Counted from the first letter of the stretch, positions 25,150 to 36,861 are shown. The stretch: 64,000 nt of DNA from Chlorophyllum brunneum (GCA_963576785.1 OY756141.1:806001-870000), one strand, 5' to 3'. Notes: a model not told the origin generated them from the sequence alone. Numbers and translations are program-made.

Positions 25150-26307
25150 TCATCTCGAATCATCCAGAAACAAACGGAACTTGAGTGCATGTATTGCGTC
25201 GATGAAAAGGGGATCTGTTGCGTCCATCTCACTCATCCTATACCACTGGGGAAGAGGGAAGTTCGACCTGAACCGTTGAATGTAGAAATAATTGCCCATA
25301 GCCATAGAGGGTAACTCCCTAAACGATCCGAATCGAGCAACAAGGATTTGTGATAGAAGGAGGGCTTGCAGTAGATGGATTACGACAGTATCATCTAGGC
25401 CCTGGAGCATATTCAGCGAGGCTGCGAGCTGAGCTTCTGGGTCCGCAACATCTCGATCGTCGATGACCCTGACAATCGTCGAAAGGAACAAAAGGAAAAC
25501 CGATACGACTCGGAAAATGATGTGCAGTGCACCTTCGGACTGCCAGTAACCATCAGGGCAATGGGTGATGGTATTTCGGTAAAAAGCATAGATCTCTTTG
25601 AACTATCCCATGGGTATGTCTCCACGTCCTTCCTAGTCATTGTCGATCATGAATTCCTCTCGCTCGCAGAAAATGCCCAAGTCCGGCCGGGAGAAGTGTG
25701 CCTTAGGTGAGATTCAGGGGGCGACGTGCAGGCTCGAGGGATCACTAGCGAGTTGATGAGTAGGGACTTGCTTGTAAGATGGATAGCGGATCACCAATTG
25801 ATAAGCGAGGGAAGGAACGGCGCGAAGAACAGAACGCCGGTCGTCGCGATGAAAAAAAGTAGGCAGCGCTGAGGCGACCATTGACAGTGGGGAACTCTGC
25901 AAATGTCTGGGCAATAGTAAACTTTCAGCCACCAGCAGGATCAAAAAGCCAGATCATATTCCGCCTGACGGGTCGAATAACCACCTCCCCAGCTCTTCGT
26001 TGATTGATTTCCGACTTCCAGGATGACATTGATGAGGTGGGCCACAGGCACCGGCATACACCACAGCTTCTGGGGTGCATTTGGACTTGAGGGTATGTAG
26101 GACTGGAGTATAAAGTGACGAATTTAGTTTCAGTGGTATACCATCACGTATGATGCATACCGGGTTGTCCAGTGAAATAATCGTGATAGGAAGAGTAGTT
26201 ATGTTGCGAGTATGAGTATTGTTCATGATGGGACTGTTCATAACGAAGTTGCTGGCCCTAGCGAAGAGGCCACCCGAGCCACGAGACGTATATTGGGAGT
26301 CGCCCAT
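25150..26307 (-). pseudogene. NACHT (NLR-type) pseudogene with destroyed P-loop
   Basis: Minus-strand pieces line up in the order of a fungal NACHT protein but in different frames and with gaps. The start-side frame (26307-25954) ends in CHPGSRKSINEELGRWLF, the usual linker before the P-loop. The P-loop itself is degraded to MIWLFDPAGG, a stop, then KFTIAQTFAE, where the intact copy in this window has GPAGTGKSAVAQTFAE. Next comes a FF-HRDD...SLAYQL segment (25944-25714). The Walker B block is missing. The distal part (25491-25150) retains LFLSTIVRVIDD. Multiple stops and a deletion of roughly 150 residues mean it cannot encode a working NTPase. Confidence 0.8.
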
Positions 26308-26837
26308 GATTATTCGTCCCCCAACGAAGAGTTCACAGGCAAGTGACTCTGCCCCGTTCCAGAGAACCTTCGAACTCTAATGGTGGTGATCCCCATCATC
26401 AGTGAGTAGGAAGCATAGATACTCTTTTGTCTGTGCTTGGTTGAGTCATGATGGAGAGGGGTCATCCTCTGCTCGCGAGAAAAGTTTCATCTTGAATCTA
26501 TGGAGCATAGCGGTAAGTACCGAAGCCAGTGGTTATTCCATCTGTGGAGCGTTCGTAGTGTATCTTCATGGCTACAATTATCATGCTGCATGCTAATTGG
26601 TACATCCCCAGAAGTTTTGACGATACCCGATCCAACGCAGAGCTGCAACATAACACTGTGCAGTGTAGGCATCAGCATCAGCATTGTGTATTTGAAGGAG
26701 TCCTGCCACTCTGGTGAAAATCAAGGATCTGCCATGAGCGTATTGGCCTCGTCTAATCACCCGCTCTATTTCGCCCGAAGTGTTGTATTACATCGGAGTG
26801 TCTCATAGATACAGAGATGATTGGACATTGCTTGAGC
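26308..26837. other. Intergenic region
   Basis: Nothing convincing. It lies between the NACHT pseudogene 5' side and the 3' end of the cyclophilin gene. Confidence 0.4.
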
Positions 26838-27572
26838 TCATAAGACTCGCGCTTTATGGATCTTAACCTCTTCATGGGGCCTGTGAACACGAAGTTTGCA
26901 AACAATATTACAAGGGGAGACAGCACGCACCGATCCTGCGCATCAGTGGCAACAGCACCCAATCTCTGCACTACTCGCATCCCAGAGCTTACTCGGCCGA
27001 AGATCGTGTGTTTGTTGTCGAGGAAGGGTGTTGGACCCAAGCTTATGAAGAACTGGGATCCTGCAAGAAGATTAGTCAAGGAGCTAGTCGAGATATGAAG
27101 TTCAGATACCATTCGTATTGGGACCTGAGTTCGCCATCGCGAGGATGCCTGCGCCAGTAAACCTGAGTTCAGGGTGTATCTCGTCTTCGCTTTTACAGAA
27201 TGATGGTTAGTCCCGGGTTGTTGCGCAGGCCTAAAATTGACGCACAACTTCTGTCCGTAGATGCTGATTCCCCCTCGCCCGGTCCCGGTAGGGTCACCCC
27301 CTTGGATCATAAAATCCTACCGCCAAGAGTAAGACAATTTCAAAGCCAGAGATATCCGAGCACCTCACAGAGATGATCCTGTGAAAGACGACCCCGTTGT
27401 AGTAGCCTTTCTTCGTGAGTTCGGCGAAGTTTTTGCATGTCTGTATGAGGAGACCATCGTCACTTGGGTTGTTCGAGCGAGGAGGAGAGAAAAGTACTTT
27501 TGGGGTGTGGTTCCAGTAAAGTTCAAACTGGATGTCTCCCAGACTGGTCTCAAGTACAATGGATTCCTGCAT
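26838..27572 (-). CDS. PPIL1-type peptidyl-prolyl cis-trans isomerase (spliceosomal cyclophilin)
   Basis: Cyclophilins of this small class isomerise Xaa-Pro bonds. PPIL1 works in the spliceosome bound to SKIP. Six exons can be joined in frame to about 156 residues, close to the usual 160. They run from MQESIVLETSLGDIQFELY, through CKNFAELTKKGYYNGVVFHRII (catalytic Arg of FHRI), DFMIQGGDPTGTGRGG, ILAMANSGPNTN, GSQFFISLGPTPFLDNKHTIFG and MRVVQRLGAVATD, to a short last exon PHEEVKIHKARVL. The position normally held by Trp before LD.KH (cyclosporin contact) is Phe. The gene is divergent from DTD1 with 136 bp between starts. Confidence 0.9.
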
Positions 27573-27708
27573 GACGGCGACTGCTATGAAGATACTTCTT
27601 GGTCTGCAAGATCACGTGCCGTGGATCTGATCGGCAATCACTGGTCGATGATCCGTCTTCAGCGAAAACCTCGATCATCTCACTCTTTAGATCTTTCCAT
27701 CTTCGAGG
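27573..27708. promoter_or_regulatory. Shared divergent promoter of cyclophilin and DTD1 genes
   Basis: The two outward-facing start codons are only 136 bp apart, so the core promoters are necessarily shared or overlapping. No specific element was recognised. Confidence 0.55.
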
Positions 27709-28607
27709 ATGCGCGCGGTCATTCAAAGAGTCGCTTCAGCTTCCGTAACAGGTAGAATCGCTTTTGAAAGACGTGGACGACATTTAACAGTGCCCTTCGC
27801 AGTTGACAATGAAGTGATTTCCAAAATTTCCAAGGGACTTATGGTTCTGGTGGGCGTTGGAACCGGTCTGTCTTTATGAAACCCTCAACTCCCTTCCAGA
27901 ATGAAGGCTCATTGCGTGCAACCGCCACAGAACAGATGATACCGAAGCCGACATAGCCACAATCACTAACAAAATGTGAGTCATAGATCTTGTGGGTTTG
28001 TATCCTTAACTGACCAAGAAACCCAGTGTGAACCTTCGTGTATTTAATGATATCGCGGATCCAGATAAGATGTGGAGGGCAAGCGTCAAAAACATCGGAG
28101 GAGAAATTCTTTGCGTCTCACAGTTCACCCTACTGGCCAACACTACTAAGGGGAACAAGCCGGATTTCCACAAGGCTATGGTGCGTTTACCTTTGTAGAA
28201 CCCTATTGATTAGAGTGATTCAGGGGGACTTGTTGGTAGTCGACAGAACAAGGACGCGCTATGTATGCCACGTTTTTGGAGAAGCTTGGCCATGCGTATA
28301 AACCGGAGAAAATAAAAGGCAAGACGTCGCGTCACCAAGATGTTGTTGACAGGGTAACTGAACCGGATGTGGTGCAGATGGAAAGTTTGGTGCTATGATG
28401 GATGTCAGTTTGACGAACGAAGTAAGCAGCGCAACCATTTCTTGGATTTTATTTGACGTTCCTTTGCAGGGACCCGTGACATTCACAATCGATTCACGCA
28501 AATTCGAGTACGTGGATACACCATCTACAAAACCTGTGAAGGTCGTGAAGCCAAGAGGTGGCCCGCAAACCAGAGACCAGTCTACACAGTCAGAAGCTAG
28601 TACGTAG
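27709..28607 (+). CDS. DTD1: D-aminoacyl-tRNA deacylase (DTD1)
   Basis: Removes D-amino acids (and mischarged glycine) from tRNA, a cytosolic proofreading step. The protein of about 177 residues starts [14 protein letters not shown] and is split over seven exons. Hallmarks are [10 protein letters not shown] (SQFTL active-site motif) and [12 protein letters not shown] (the cross-subunit Gly-cisPro motif). KAM joins to [16 protein letters not shown] across the intron after 28180. The intron at 28319-28377 has a GC donor (AAAAG|GCAAGA) instead of GT, and using it restores [12 protein letters not shown] exactly. The C-terminal tail past the domain is short, basic and Ser/Thr-rich. The gene converges with the membrane-protein gene ending at 28740. 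Confidence 0.92.
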
Positions 28608-28739
28608 TAACAGTTAGCCTTTGCACAGACGAGTTGCGCTTGCGTCGGGTCTAACTGAGCTCTCGCCATCCCTTTGCGGAGGGTATATACCAAGGATCTT
28701 AGCCGTGTCAAGAATGAAATTATTGTGGCAGAGCAACCC

Positions 28740-30616
28740 CTACTGTGTACGTGATGGTTCATTCTGAACACGGCCATCATGGCCTGTTGAACTCTGCCAA
28801 CCCTCTGAAATTCTTCGGAGTGTTGCAAAGATCATAGCTAAAAAGGCGACGCCAATCATGGTAACAATAAAAAGAACAAATCGAAAAGCAAAAGAAGCAG
28901 CCACTGGCATGTTATGCTGGTCTACGTCCAGCTCTCCCTCATGACCGCCACCTGCGTAAGCCTGGAAGACAAACGCAACGATAGATACGATGAAGAGAAT
29001 TGTGGACCTGCGAAAACTCATTGAGATTGGGCCTCAACCTCATGAAGCGCGGGAGGGCGTACCACGCTGTCGAGATAGCAGGAATAGCTAGTACGACAGA
29101 ATCATCGTTGAAGTGCTCTGGCTGGGATATGTCGCGGAGGGACTAAGTAATTCAAACACTATCAGTCGCACTCGGAGGAACTTGAGAAGGAATGCGTACG
29201 TTAACCCATGCTAAGATACCGGGGGATGATTTTCCGCTCTGAAAATAAAGATCGAAAATAGTTGCGGAAATGGCAGCCATAATCCCACAGATTAGCGAAA
29301 AATACGCAGGGACACTGACGACTGCTTCGGTTTCCACCCTGTTGATCTGCAGCATGGCAAGAACGGAGCTGAAGATTGAACGGTTATACTCTTATATTTA
29401 TACGGGGACCGGCACTCGGTACTCACGCAAAAATAATGCTGGAGAAAACGCGAAGAGTCTGCCATTCTCGCAAGAACGTCGTGAGAACTCTGTCACAGAA
29501 CTCAACGTCGCAATCCAGTTGGTCATCAAAAACCATCCATAGAACGCTGTTGATATTGTTTCTGGACGGACAGGTATGTGGAAAGGGATCAGTACTCCGG
29601 GCCCACATGAATAGCCGCGAAGCATAGAATTTCGGAAGGTCCAGAAGACCAAAGAGGTAAACCCGTAGCAAGCACTTAAAGAGTGATTTTTTGAATATAG
29701 TCAACGTTTTCCTGGAGTGCGATTTCTCCTGTAAGTTGGGTAGGTGGACATTATGAGGAATGTGTTCGTCGGCAACGCCGGTGTCAGAGACGTCCGGGGT
29801 CGGTTCCGACGGGTCAGGAGGGCCACACTGTCAGGTGTGAATAAAAATAAAATCTTACTGACAGGGTAAAATAAGAATACCTGTGGAAGCCGTAGCGCTT
29901 CCGACATTTGCATTATGTCGTTAGCGAGGACATCGATTTCGGGAACATTCTGGGACGGTGTACCCCTGTTAATCCAATAGGATGAAGCTTGCTGCTTGAC
30001 GAGGAATTCAGCCCTCCGTAGTGTTCTGGAGAATGTTCGATGAGTGTGAGGTCTGTGGCAAAGGAATGGAGCTTTACTCTACCGTCGCTTTTATGCGCTG
30101 GTGGTCCATCCTGGGTTCATTCAAGATAAGGTGAGTGAGCGAACAGGCATTTTCTGCGACAACATCATGCGCCTCGATGTCAGATATCTAAAACAATGTC
30201 AAACACGGCGCCGCAAGATTAGCCAAAGGAGAGTCTACTTGTGAAGTGGCCAGAATACTGATAGCGAGGGAGGCCGCTTCCTGAAGCATAGGAGATTTTG
30301 CATATTCGATTGCATTCTGAAATGATGCAACAGCTCGGAGGGAGTCGGCATGCATGTTCTGAGTGGGTGGAGGGATGCCAGCCCATATTTTACCACTGGG
30401 TCCTAGTAATAGGGCTGACAAAGCTTTATGTTCGACAATACGTTCGTCCGACATTGTAGTGTAGACAGAGGAGGCATTACACGACAAGCAGTGTTGTAGA
30501 GGGATATTTATACTCATGTAGCGGGCGGTTGCCTCGATGTCATCGGACAGGCTCATAAGTATAGGCAGTGCTTTAGAGGGGCTCTGCGTGAGATGTGCTA
30601 GGGTCGTCAGAGCCAT
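28740..30616 (-). CDS. Multi-exon membrane protein, unknown function
   Basis: A chain of minus-strand exons can be joined in frame. The N-terminal soluble part (30616 to about 30240) starts MALTTLAHLTQSPSKALP and is followed by DIEAHDVVAENACSLTH and LRRAEFLVKQQASSYWI. A short acidic/Pro exon comes next, then a basic stretch with KCLLRVYLFGLLDLPKF. At least two good transmembrane segments follow: PAYFSLICGIMAAISATIF and FRFVLFIVTMIGVAFLAMIF. No known domain is recognised. A start further upstream is possible, because open sequence continues to about 30835 without an in-frame ATG. Exon joins near 29000-29060 are the least certain. It is probably a basidiomycete-specific integral membrane protein. 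Confidence 0.6.
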
Positions 30617-30908
30617 TGGCAGACTTGGGCTGATTGCGGGGAGGGGATTGTAAAATCATAAAACCTGTGATTGGGCCGGAACTAGAATCCAATGGTATGT
30701 GGTTGACAAGTGATGAATTAAATGAGCAGGAGCGCCAGTTATCGAGGCAGTTGCGCTTGACAGATGATCTCGTAAAGTGTCAGCTGAAAACGAAATATGC
30801 CAGAAGATCGAGGACTGTGTGTGACTCGGCTGAGTCAGCAAAAGCGGTGCCGATTATGGCAAGCCCTGCTTCCTTGGTTCATAACTCTTCTCTCTCTACC
30901 TCTTCGCC
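30617..30908. promoter_or_regulatory. Divergent intergenic region upstream of UPF1
   Basis: 292 bp between the start chosen for the minus-strand membrane protein and the UPF1 start. If the membrane protein begins further upstream, the shared promoter is even shorter. Confidence 0.4.
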
Positions 30909-33900
30909 ATGGATTCTTTCGATAATTTCCAGTATGATTCTGCCTCTTCCTACGGGGGAATAGGTGTCGTGGACGACACATCCTCAGTATACACCGCCAA
31001 TACACAAGACAATGCTTCTTCTGTCGATTTGTCAAGCCTCTCCATCTCCGAATACAACAGTATTGCATCACCAAATGGAAAGGCTCTCGACGACCCTCAC
31101 CCTAATCGTGCCAGCCTTGATGAAGATTTTGATGCGGTCCTAGATGATTTGAAAGATGAAGCTGCCGTGGATCTCCCTCCGCACGCTTGCAGGTGTGTCA
31201 TATCTGACAACAACACCACCCTGAACTTACTTTATTATCATCAGCTACTGTGGTATTCACTCGCCTGCGTCCGTTGTGAAATGCCTGGTCTGTTCAAAAT
31301 GGTTCTGCAACTCGCGAGGGAACACCTCTGCATCCCACATTGTCAATCATCTCGTTCGTGCCAAGCATAAGGAGGTCATCCTCCACGCTGAAAGCCCTCT
31401 TGGCGAGACCACTCCCGAATGCTACAACTGTGGTAGCAAGAATGTGTTCATGTTGGGATTCATTCCCGCCAAGAGTGACACCGTCGTTGTCCTACTTTGT
31501 CGGTATGTTGTCATACCTCGTGTTGTAGTCTACGATTAATGGCGCAACATTCAGACAACCTTGTGCCGCTATCTCCAAGGACATCTCCTGGAACGCTTCC
31601 TTGTGGGCTCCTCTCATCGATGATCGCTCTTTCTTATCCTGGCTGGTGAAACCGCCCAGCGAAACCGAACAGCTACGCTCTCGCCAGATCTCGTTCAACC
31701 AAATTAACCGTTTGGAAGACTTGTGGAGAGAGAACGCCAATGCCACGCTTGAAGACCTGGAAAAGCCCGGCGTTGACGATGAACCTCAGCCCATCCTCTT
31801 GCGCTACGAGGACGCGTATCAGTACCAGAACATATTCGGTCCTCTTGTGAAGATTGAAGCCGACTACGACAAAAGGCTGAAAGAAAGTCAGACTCAGACT
31901 GATATCACCGTTCGTTGGGACCTGGGTCTGAACCAGAAGCGCGTTGCGTGGTTTTGCCTCCCGAAGCTTGAGAGTGGAGAAGTTAGGCTTGCTGTTGGTG
32001 ACGAGTTGAGGCTGAGGTATCAGGGCGAGTTACATAAAGCTTGGGAGGGTGTTGGCCACGTCATCAAAATACCCAACAGTGAGTTGTTCTGGATTTTTAT
32101 TTTTCCTGGGCACTCTGACATCAATTTCCAGATGTTTCCGACGAAATTGGGCTTGAGTTGAGAAGAACGGAGGGTGTTCCATCAGACTGCACCCATAACT
32201 TTTCTGCCGATTTTGTTTGGAAGTCCACAAGCTTCGACAGGATGCAGCTCGCCATGAAGACCTTTGCAGTTGATGAAAAGAGCGTCAGCGGTTACATCGT
32301 ACGTGCCATGGCGCGCATATAACCGGAGGTTTCCACTGATCACATCACTCTAGTACCATAAACTTCTGGGACACGAGCTCGAGCCTCAAACACTAAGAAC
32401 ACAAATGCCCAAACGCTTCTCAGCCCCAGGTTTACCTGAACTCAACCATTCGCAAATGTATGCGGTTAAAAGCGTCTTGCAGAAACCGCTCAGTTTGATC
32501 CAGGGACCCCCTGGAACAGGCAAAACCGTAACATCGGCGTCCATTGTTTATCACCTCGCGAAGATGAACCCTGGACAAGTTCTTGTTTGTGCACCATCGA
32601 ATGTCGCTGTCGACCAGCTTACCGAGAAGATTCACGCTACTGGGCTCAAGGTCGTTCGTCTTACTGCGAAGTCACGGGAAGCCTTAGATTCGAGCATCAG
32701 TTTCTTGACTTTGCATCAGCAGGTCGCGAACAGTACAGCGCATGTGGAGCTGCAGAAGTTGATCCAACTTAAAAACGAGCAGGGAGAGTTGAGCAGCAAT
32801 GATGAGAGGAAATATAAGACGTTAATCAGGCAATGCGAGAAGGAGATATTGAGCGCTGCAGATGTCATCTGCTGCACTTGTGTTGGTGCAGGAGACCCAA
32901 GATTGAGCAAGTTGAAATTCAGGACTGTGCTGATTGATGAAGCTACCCAAGCCGCTGAACCAGGTGAGTGATCTCAATTCAAGTATAAGGTTTATGTTCA
33001 CGCGTGCGCAGAATGTATGATTCCCCTTGTACTCGGGTGCAAACAAGTTGTCTTGGTCGGTGACCATCAGGTAATCACGGTCGCCCTTTAAACTTTGTAT
33101 CCGGTTTTATTCACCATTCTCTTGTAGCAACTCGGACCGGTTATCATGAACAAAAAAGCAGCGCGTGCTGGCTTGACACAGTCACTCTTTGAGCGCCTTG
33201 TCGTCCTCGGCAACCGCCCTATTCGTCTCCAGGTTCAATATCGCATGCACCCCTGCCTATCGGAATTTCCATCCAACATGTTTTACGAAGGAACGCTCCA
33301 GAATGGCGTCACGGCACCCGAGCGTTTGAGAAAGAATGTTGACTTCCCTTGGCCCGTACCTGATACTCCCATGTTTTTCTACCAGAATTTGGGCCAGGAG
33401 GAAATCTCAAGCAGTGGTACTTCCTTCCTGAACCGGTACGTATGTTTTGGCATCATTTCAACTCAGATACTTATTATCTCCGCTAGTACGGAAGCGTCAA
33501 ACGTCGAGAAAATCGTCACAAAGTTCTTCAAGTCCGGTGTTGTCCCCAATCAGATCGGTATCGTGACGCCTTACGAAGGACAACGCTCCTACATTGTGAA
33601 CTATATGCAGTTCAATGGCTCTCTGAAAAAAGATTTATACAAGGAAATCGAGGTGGCCAGCGTTGATGCATTCCAAGGACGAGAAAAAGACTACATCATT
33701 CTGAGCTGCGTTAGGAGTAACGAACATCAGGGAATTGGATTCCTAAACGATCCTAGGCGTTTGAACGTTGCGCTCACGCGTGCTAAGTACGGGGTTGTGA
33801 TCCTTGGTAATCCCAAGGTACTAAGTAAAGTGCGTAAGCCCCAAAACCTGTTACTGTGTTACGGAACTGACATGAATTCCATAGCACCCTCTTTGGCACT

Positions 33901-34619
33901 ATCTGTTGACGCACTACAAGGAAAAGAACTGTCTTGTTGAGGGCCCGCTGAATAACTTGCAGCCTAGCATGATCCAGTTCAGCAAGCCCAGAAGATCACT
34001 CGCAAAATCAATGGATCAGTTCCGTCGCCACGAAACCAATGCGCGCGACTTTTTGAATGTAGCTAATAATGTGATGATGGATCGTGAGTACATCATTAGT
34101 TGTTCGGTCACGGAACTCCTTCGCTGATGGCCGATCCCAGCAATGGCTCGTCGTTCCGGGACTCCCAGTCGGTTTGATGCGAGTTTTTATCGCACCCACG
34201 ATGCCCTTGGTTACATCCCCTCGGATGTTCAGTCTCTCCGTTCTCAAGCCACGTATTCTTCCGGGCTGCCCATGTTTGCTGCTCCTGGACCATTCGGACC
34301 AGGGATGCCGCGCGTTCCTGGGGCTGGAAAGCGAAGCGCGTACAGCTACGCTTCCTCTATCGTCTCTCAGGACGCTGGCCCCAGCGTTACGGACAATAGC
34401 AGCGTCGTGGGTGGGGACAGGGGAAGCAATGTCAACATTGCTTATTCTCAGAGTGACCGATTAAGGAGGCGATCATCGTTCGGATCATCTTCCGTTACCG
34501 GCCAAAGCGATCTCGGCAGCATCTCGCAATACGATTACAAGAGCCAGGATGATGCCAATGACATGGATGACATGAAATCACAGTACACCGGAACGCAGTC
34601 TGGAGTTACGGTCTTTTGA
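30909..34619 (+). CDS. UPF1: UPF1/NAM7 RNA helicase of nonsense-mediated decay
   Basis: ATP-dependent SF1 helicase that, with UPF2/UPF3, marks mRNAs with premature stops for decay in the cytoplasm. Ten exons (30909-31192, 31245-31502, 31555-32078, 32132-32298, 32354-32963, 33012-33070, 33128-33435, 33487-33829, 33885-34083, 34141-34619) sum to 3231 nt, 1076 residues. The Cys/His-rich UPF2-binding domain starts [10 protein letters not shown] and includes [10 protein letters not shown] and ECYNCGS. The helicase core shows GPPGTGKT (Walker A), [12 protein letters not shown] (motif II), [34 protein letters not shown] and [11 protein letters not shown]. The tail is Ser-rich with several SQ/TQ pairs ([20 protein letters not shown]), possible sites for SMG1-type kinases. 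Confidence 0.96.
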
Positions 34620-35469
34620 TCGGTGCTCTGTAGAAGATGACATTGAAAGGGCCTGATCGCTCTTGTCCTTCCTCCCGCGGCTATACGGGAATTATGGTCC
34701 TGGGTTTGCGCCTAGGCCTGTCCTAGGTTTTAACTCTGAGGACTCGCCTTTGTGCTTATTGCAGCCATAACCCGTTGCGCTCAGTTTCCAGAACCTGCAC
34801 TCCACCAAGAAGCATATCTCTGAGGAGAACCGATCCTCGTGAAGACCCCAGATTGACCCCTAGCGCATTTTGCTGACCACCTTTGTACTGCCTGAGGCAC
34901 GACAACGGTCGAGCAACTGTGATGCGCTGACCCCGCATCGCCCCAGCCTTGAAATTCTGTGACCAATTCGCACCTTGGATAGTTTGAAAAAAAAGAAAGC
35001 AGAGAAAGTATATAGTATGGACGGTCGTGTTGTATATTGTATAGAGACTGGTATGGGTGTAGGAGGAAATGGAGTTGTGATTTGGGTCGACGGAGACTCG
35101 GTTGATGAGGGATGTCAGAGAAACGCCGGAACTGAATTGTGCTGGATTAACTGACATATGGGTGATCAGAAAACTGTTGATGGCGCTGACAGGTGAGAGA
35201 AAGTGGGGTGGACGGGGTGCACAGCACTTTTTTTGTTTTCCCTCTTCCCATCACCAGGCGTCTCAAGGGGAGCACCTCTCCCACCCCCTATAATTACTCT
35301 CGACGCCGTTGGTAAGCACCGCACTTGTGCAGCACCGCTGGGTAGCTCATAGGTTCTCGCCCAACAGCGGGTCTGCTGGCTTCTGGACTCAACTCTATCC
35401 TCTCACTTAATCACCACTCCAAACACCCCAGCTTGGACCCAACTCTCACCACCTCGGACGCTGAACTAC
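34620..35469. other. Intergenic region
   Basis: Starts with the UPF1 3' flank and ends with the upstream region of the next plus-strand gene. A minus-strand open frame (34756-35157, 133 codons) has no recognised motif and is not called as a gene. Confidence 0.45.
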
Positions 35470-36861
35470 GTGCTGCGACACCCCACCGCCGCCTCCAATA
35501 CCCCGCGGGATTTCTCATCAGCATTCATGTCAGTTGCGGTTGCGATGGGTAGTTCAGGAGTCCGATTGATGACAAGAGCAAGGGACATGACTCTGGAGAC
35601 CCCGAACGTGACAGCATCCTCCTGTCGTGCTTCACTTGCCGCAACCCACACTTATGCAGGACCAGAAGAAACGGAGATGAAATTTGAAGGGGAACAGGAG
35701 GTTGTAGAAAGCAATGAAGAATCGGTGTCCACTCCAACCCAGTTTTCGCCCAGGTCGTCTTCTACCTCTTCCGCCTCATCCTCACCATCAATATCGCCTT
35801 CGTCGTCGACCAGCTCAGACACATCTGTCGCATCTGATACTCCTCATCCCAATGTCGCCTCTAGCAAGGACCCTGACAAGGAGCACAAGGCCGTCCAGGG
35901 AGAAAATAGACAGAAGAATGCTGTTACATCGCCAACCGTGCCAACTGTAGACCCTCGTACCAGCGCTGATACCTTGAAGTACGAAGATATTGCTACCAGC
36001 ACTGCTTCGGCGTCGACATCATTGCCATCAACCCCTCCTTCGTCTTCCACAACCTCACTTCCCGCTGTACCTCCATTCTCTTCCTCAGCTCCAACTTCTA
36101 CCTCTCCTTCTACTACCGACATCAATGATCCAGGCCTTGATTCGAGCGGTCTTTTATCGCTTCTCCGTCCACGAGCCTCATTCAATCAAAATATGAATGT
36201 TAAGTTTGCGCCGTTGCCGGAGCTGGCTCCCCGGAAACGAAAGTCTAGTGCACCACTTGGTATGGCGGCCCGTTCACAATTGGCACGGAGGAGAAGGATG
36301 TTGTACCCGGATTCATATGATGATGATTATGATGATTCGTATCGACCGAGGCGGTATGGTCCACCCGAAATCTCGGAAGGGCAAATGGAAGGTGCTGCAG
36401 ATGGAGGCAGCCGAAAGAAAAAGGCGAAGAAGCAAAAGGATGGAGAGGATGGGGAGAAGGTGAAGGCCAAGGAGAAGAAGGTTAAGAAGGAAGGGGAGCA
36501 GTCAGAAGCGGAGGAAGATCCTTTCGCTGTGCTTGCGAAGAAGATGGGAAAGGCCGGGAGGCAGATATGGAAGAAGATGGCTAGTGGTGGGAGAAATGAG
36601 AAAGAAAGCGGTGGAGAGGACATAAGTCAGTCGACGGGACAATCAAAGATCTTGCCTGGAGCACCTGAGAACCCTGCGTCTCTACCAGTGGAACTAGAAA
36701 ACCTCAACGAAACACTGCAGAAAGAGGTGGTGGTACCCCCGTCCGAAGAGAGGGAGGAAGAGGACGGCGTGAAGGCGATGGTTCTGCAAGAAACCGTGGA
36801 ACCAGATGATCAAGCCAGCCTTTCACCTGCGACAGCACTCATCCCAGTATCGGCATCATGA
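35470..36861 (+). CDS. Ser-rich, Lys-rich disordered protein of unknown function
   Basis: A single open frame of 463 codons. After a Met-rich start there is a long Ser/Thr/Pro region, then a more conserved-looking core, MNVKFAPLPELAPRKRKS and PLGMAARSQLARRRRMLY. An Asp/Tyr cluster, a Lys-rich stretch with many KK/KE pairs and a helical patch (DPFAVLAKKMGKAGRQIW) follow. It looks nuclear because of several basic clusters, but no fold is recognised. The start is uncertain: ATGs also occur in frame at residues 20 and 26. The long uninterrupted frame and strong amino-acid bias support a real gene. Confidence 0.55.
   Translation: MLRHPTAASNTPRDFSSAFMSVAVAMGSSGVRLMTRARDMTLETPNVTASSCRASLAATHTYAGPEETEMKFEGEQEVVESNEESVSTPTQFSPRSSSTSSASSSPSISPSSSTSSDTSVASDTPHPNVASSKDPDKEHKAVQGENRQKNAVTSPTVPTVDPRTSADTLKYEDIATSTASASTSLPSTPPSSSTTSLPAVPPFSSSAPTSTSPSTTDINDPGLDSSGLLSLLRPRASFNQNMNVKFAPLPELAPRKRKSSAPLGMAARSQLARRRRMLYPDSYDDDYDDSYRPRRYGPPEISEGQMEGAADGGSRKKKAKKQKDGEDGEKVKAKEKKVKKEGEQSEAEEDPFAVLAKKMGKAGRQIWKKMASGGRNEKESGGEDISQSTGQSKILPGAPENPASLPVELENLNETLQKEVVVPPSEEREEEDGVKAMVLQETVEPDDQASLSPATALIPVSAS

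Noticed and set aside
34756..35157. 133-codon minus-strand open frame as a gene
   Set aside because: No motif, a long hydrophobic/low-complexity stretch, no splice-linked extension, and it fills an ordinary intergenic space. It could be a small gene but I cannot support it.
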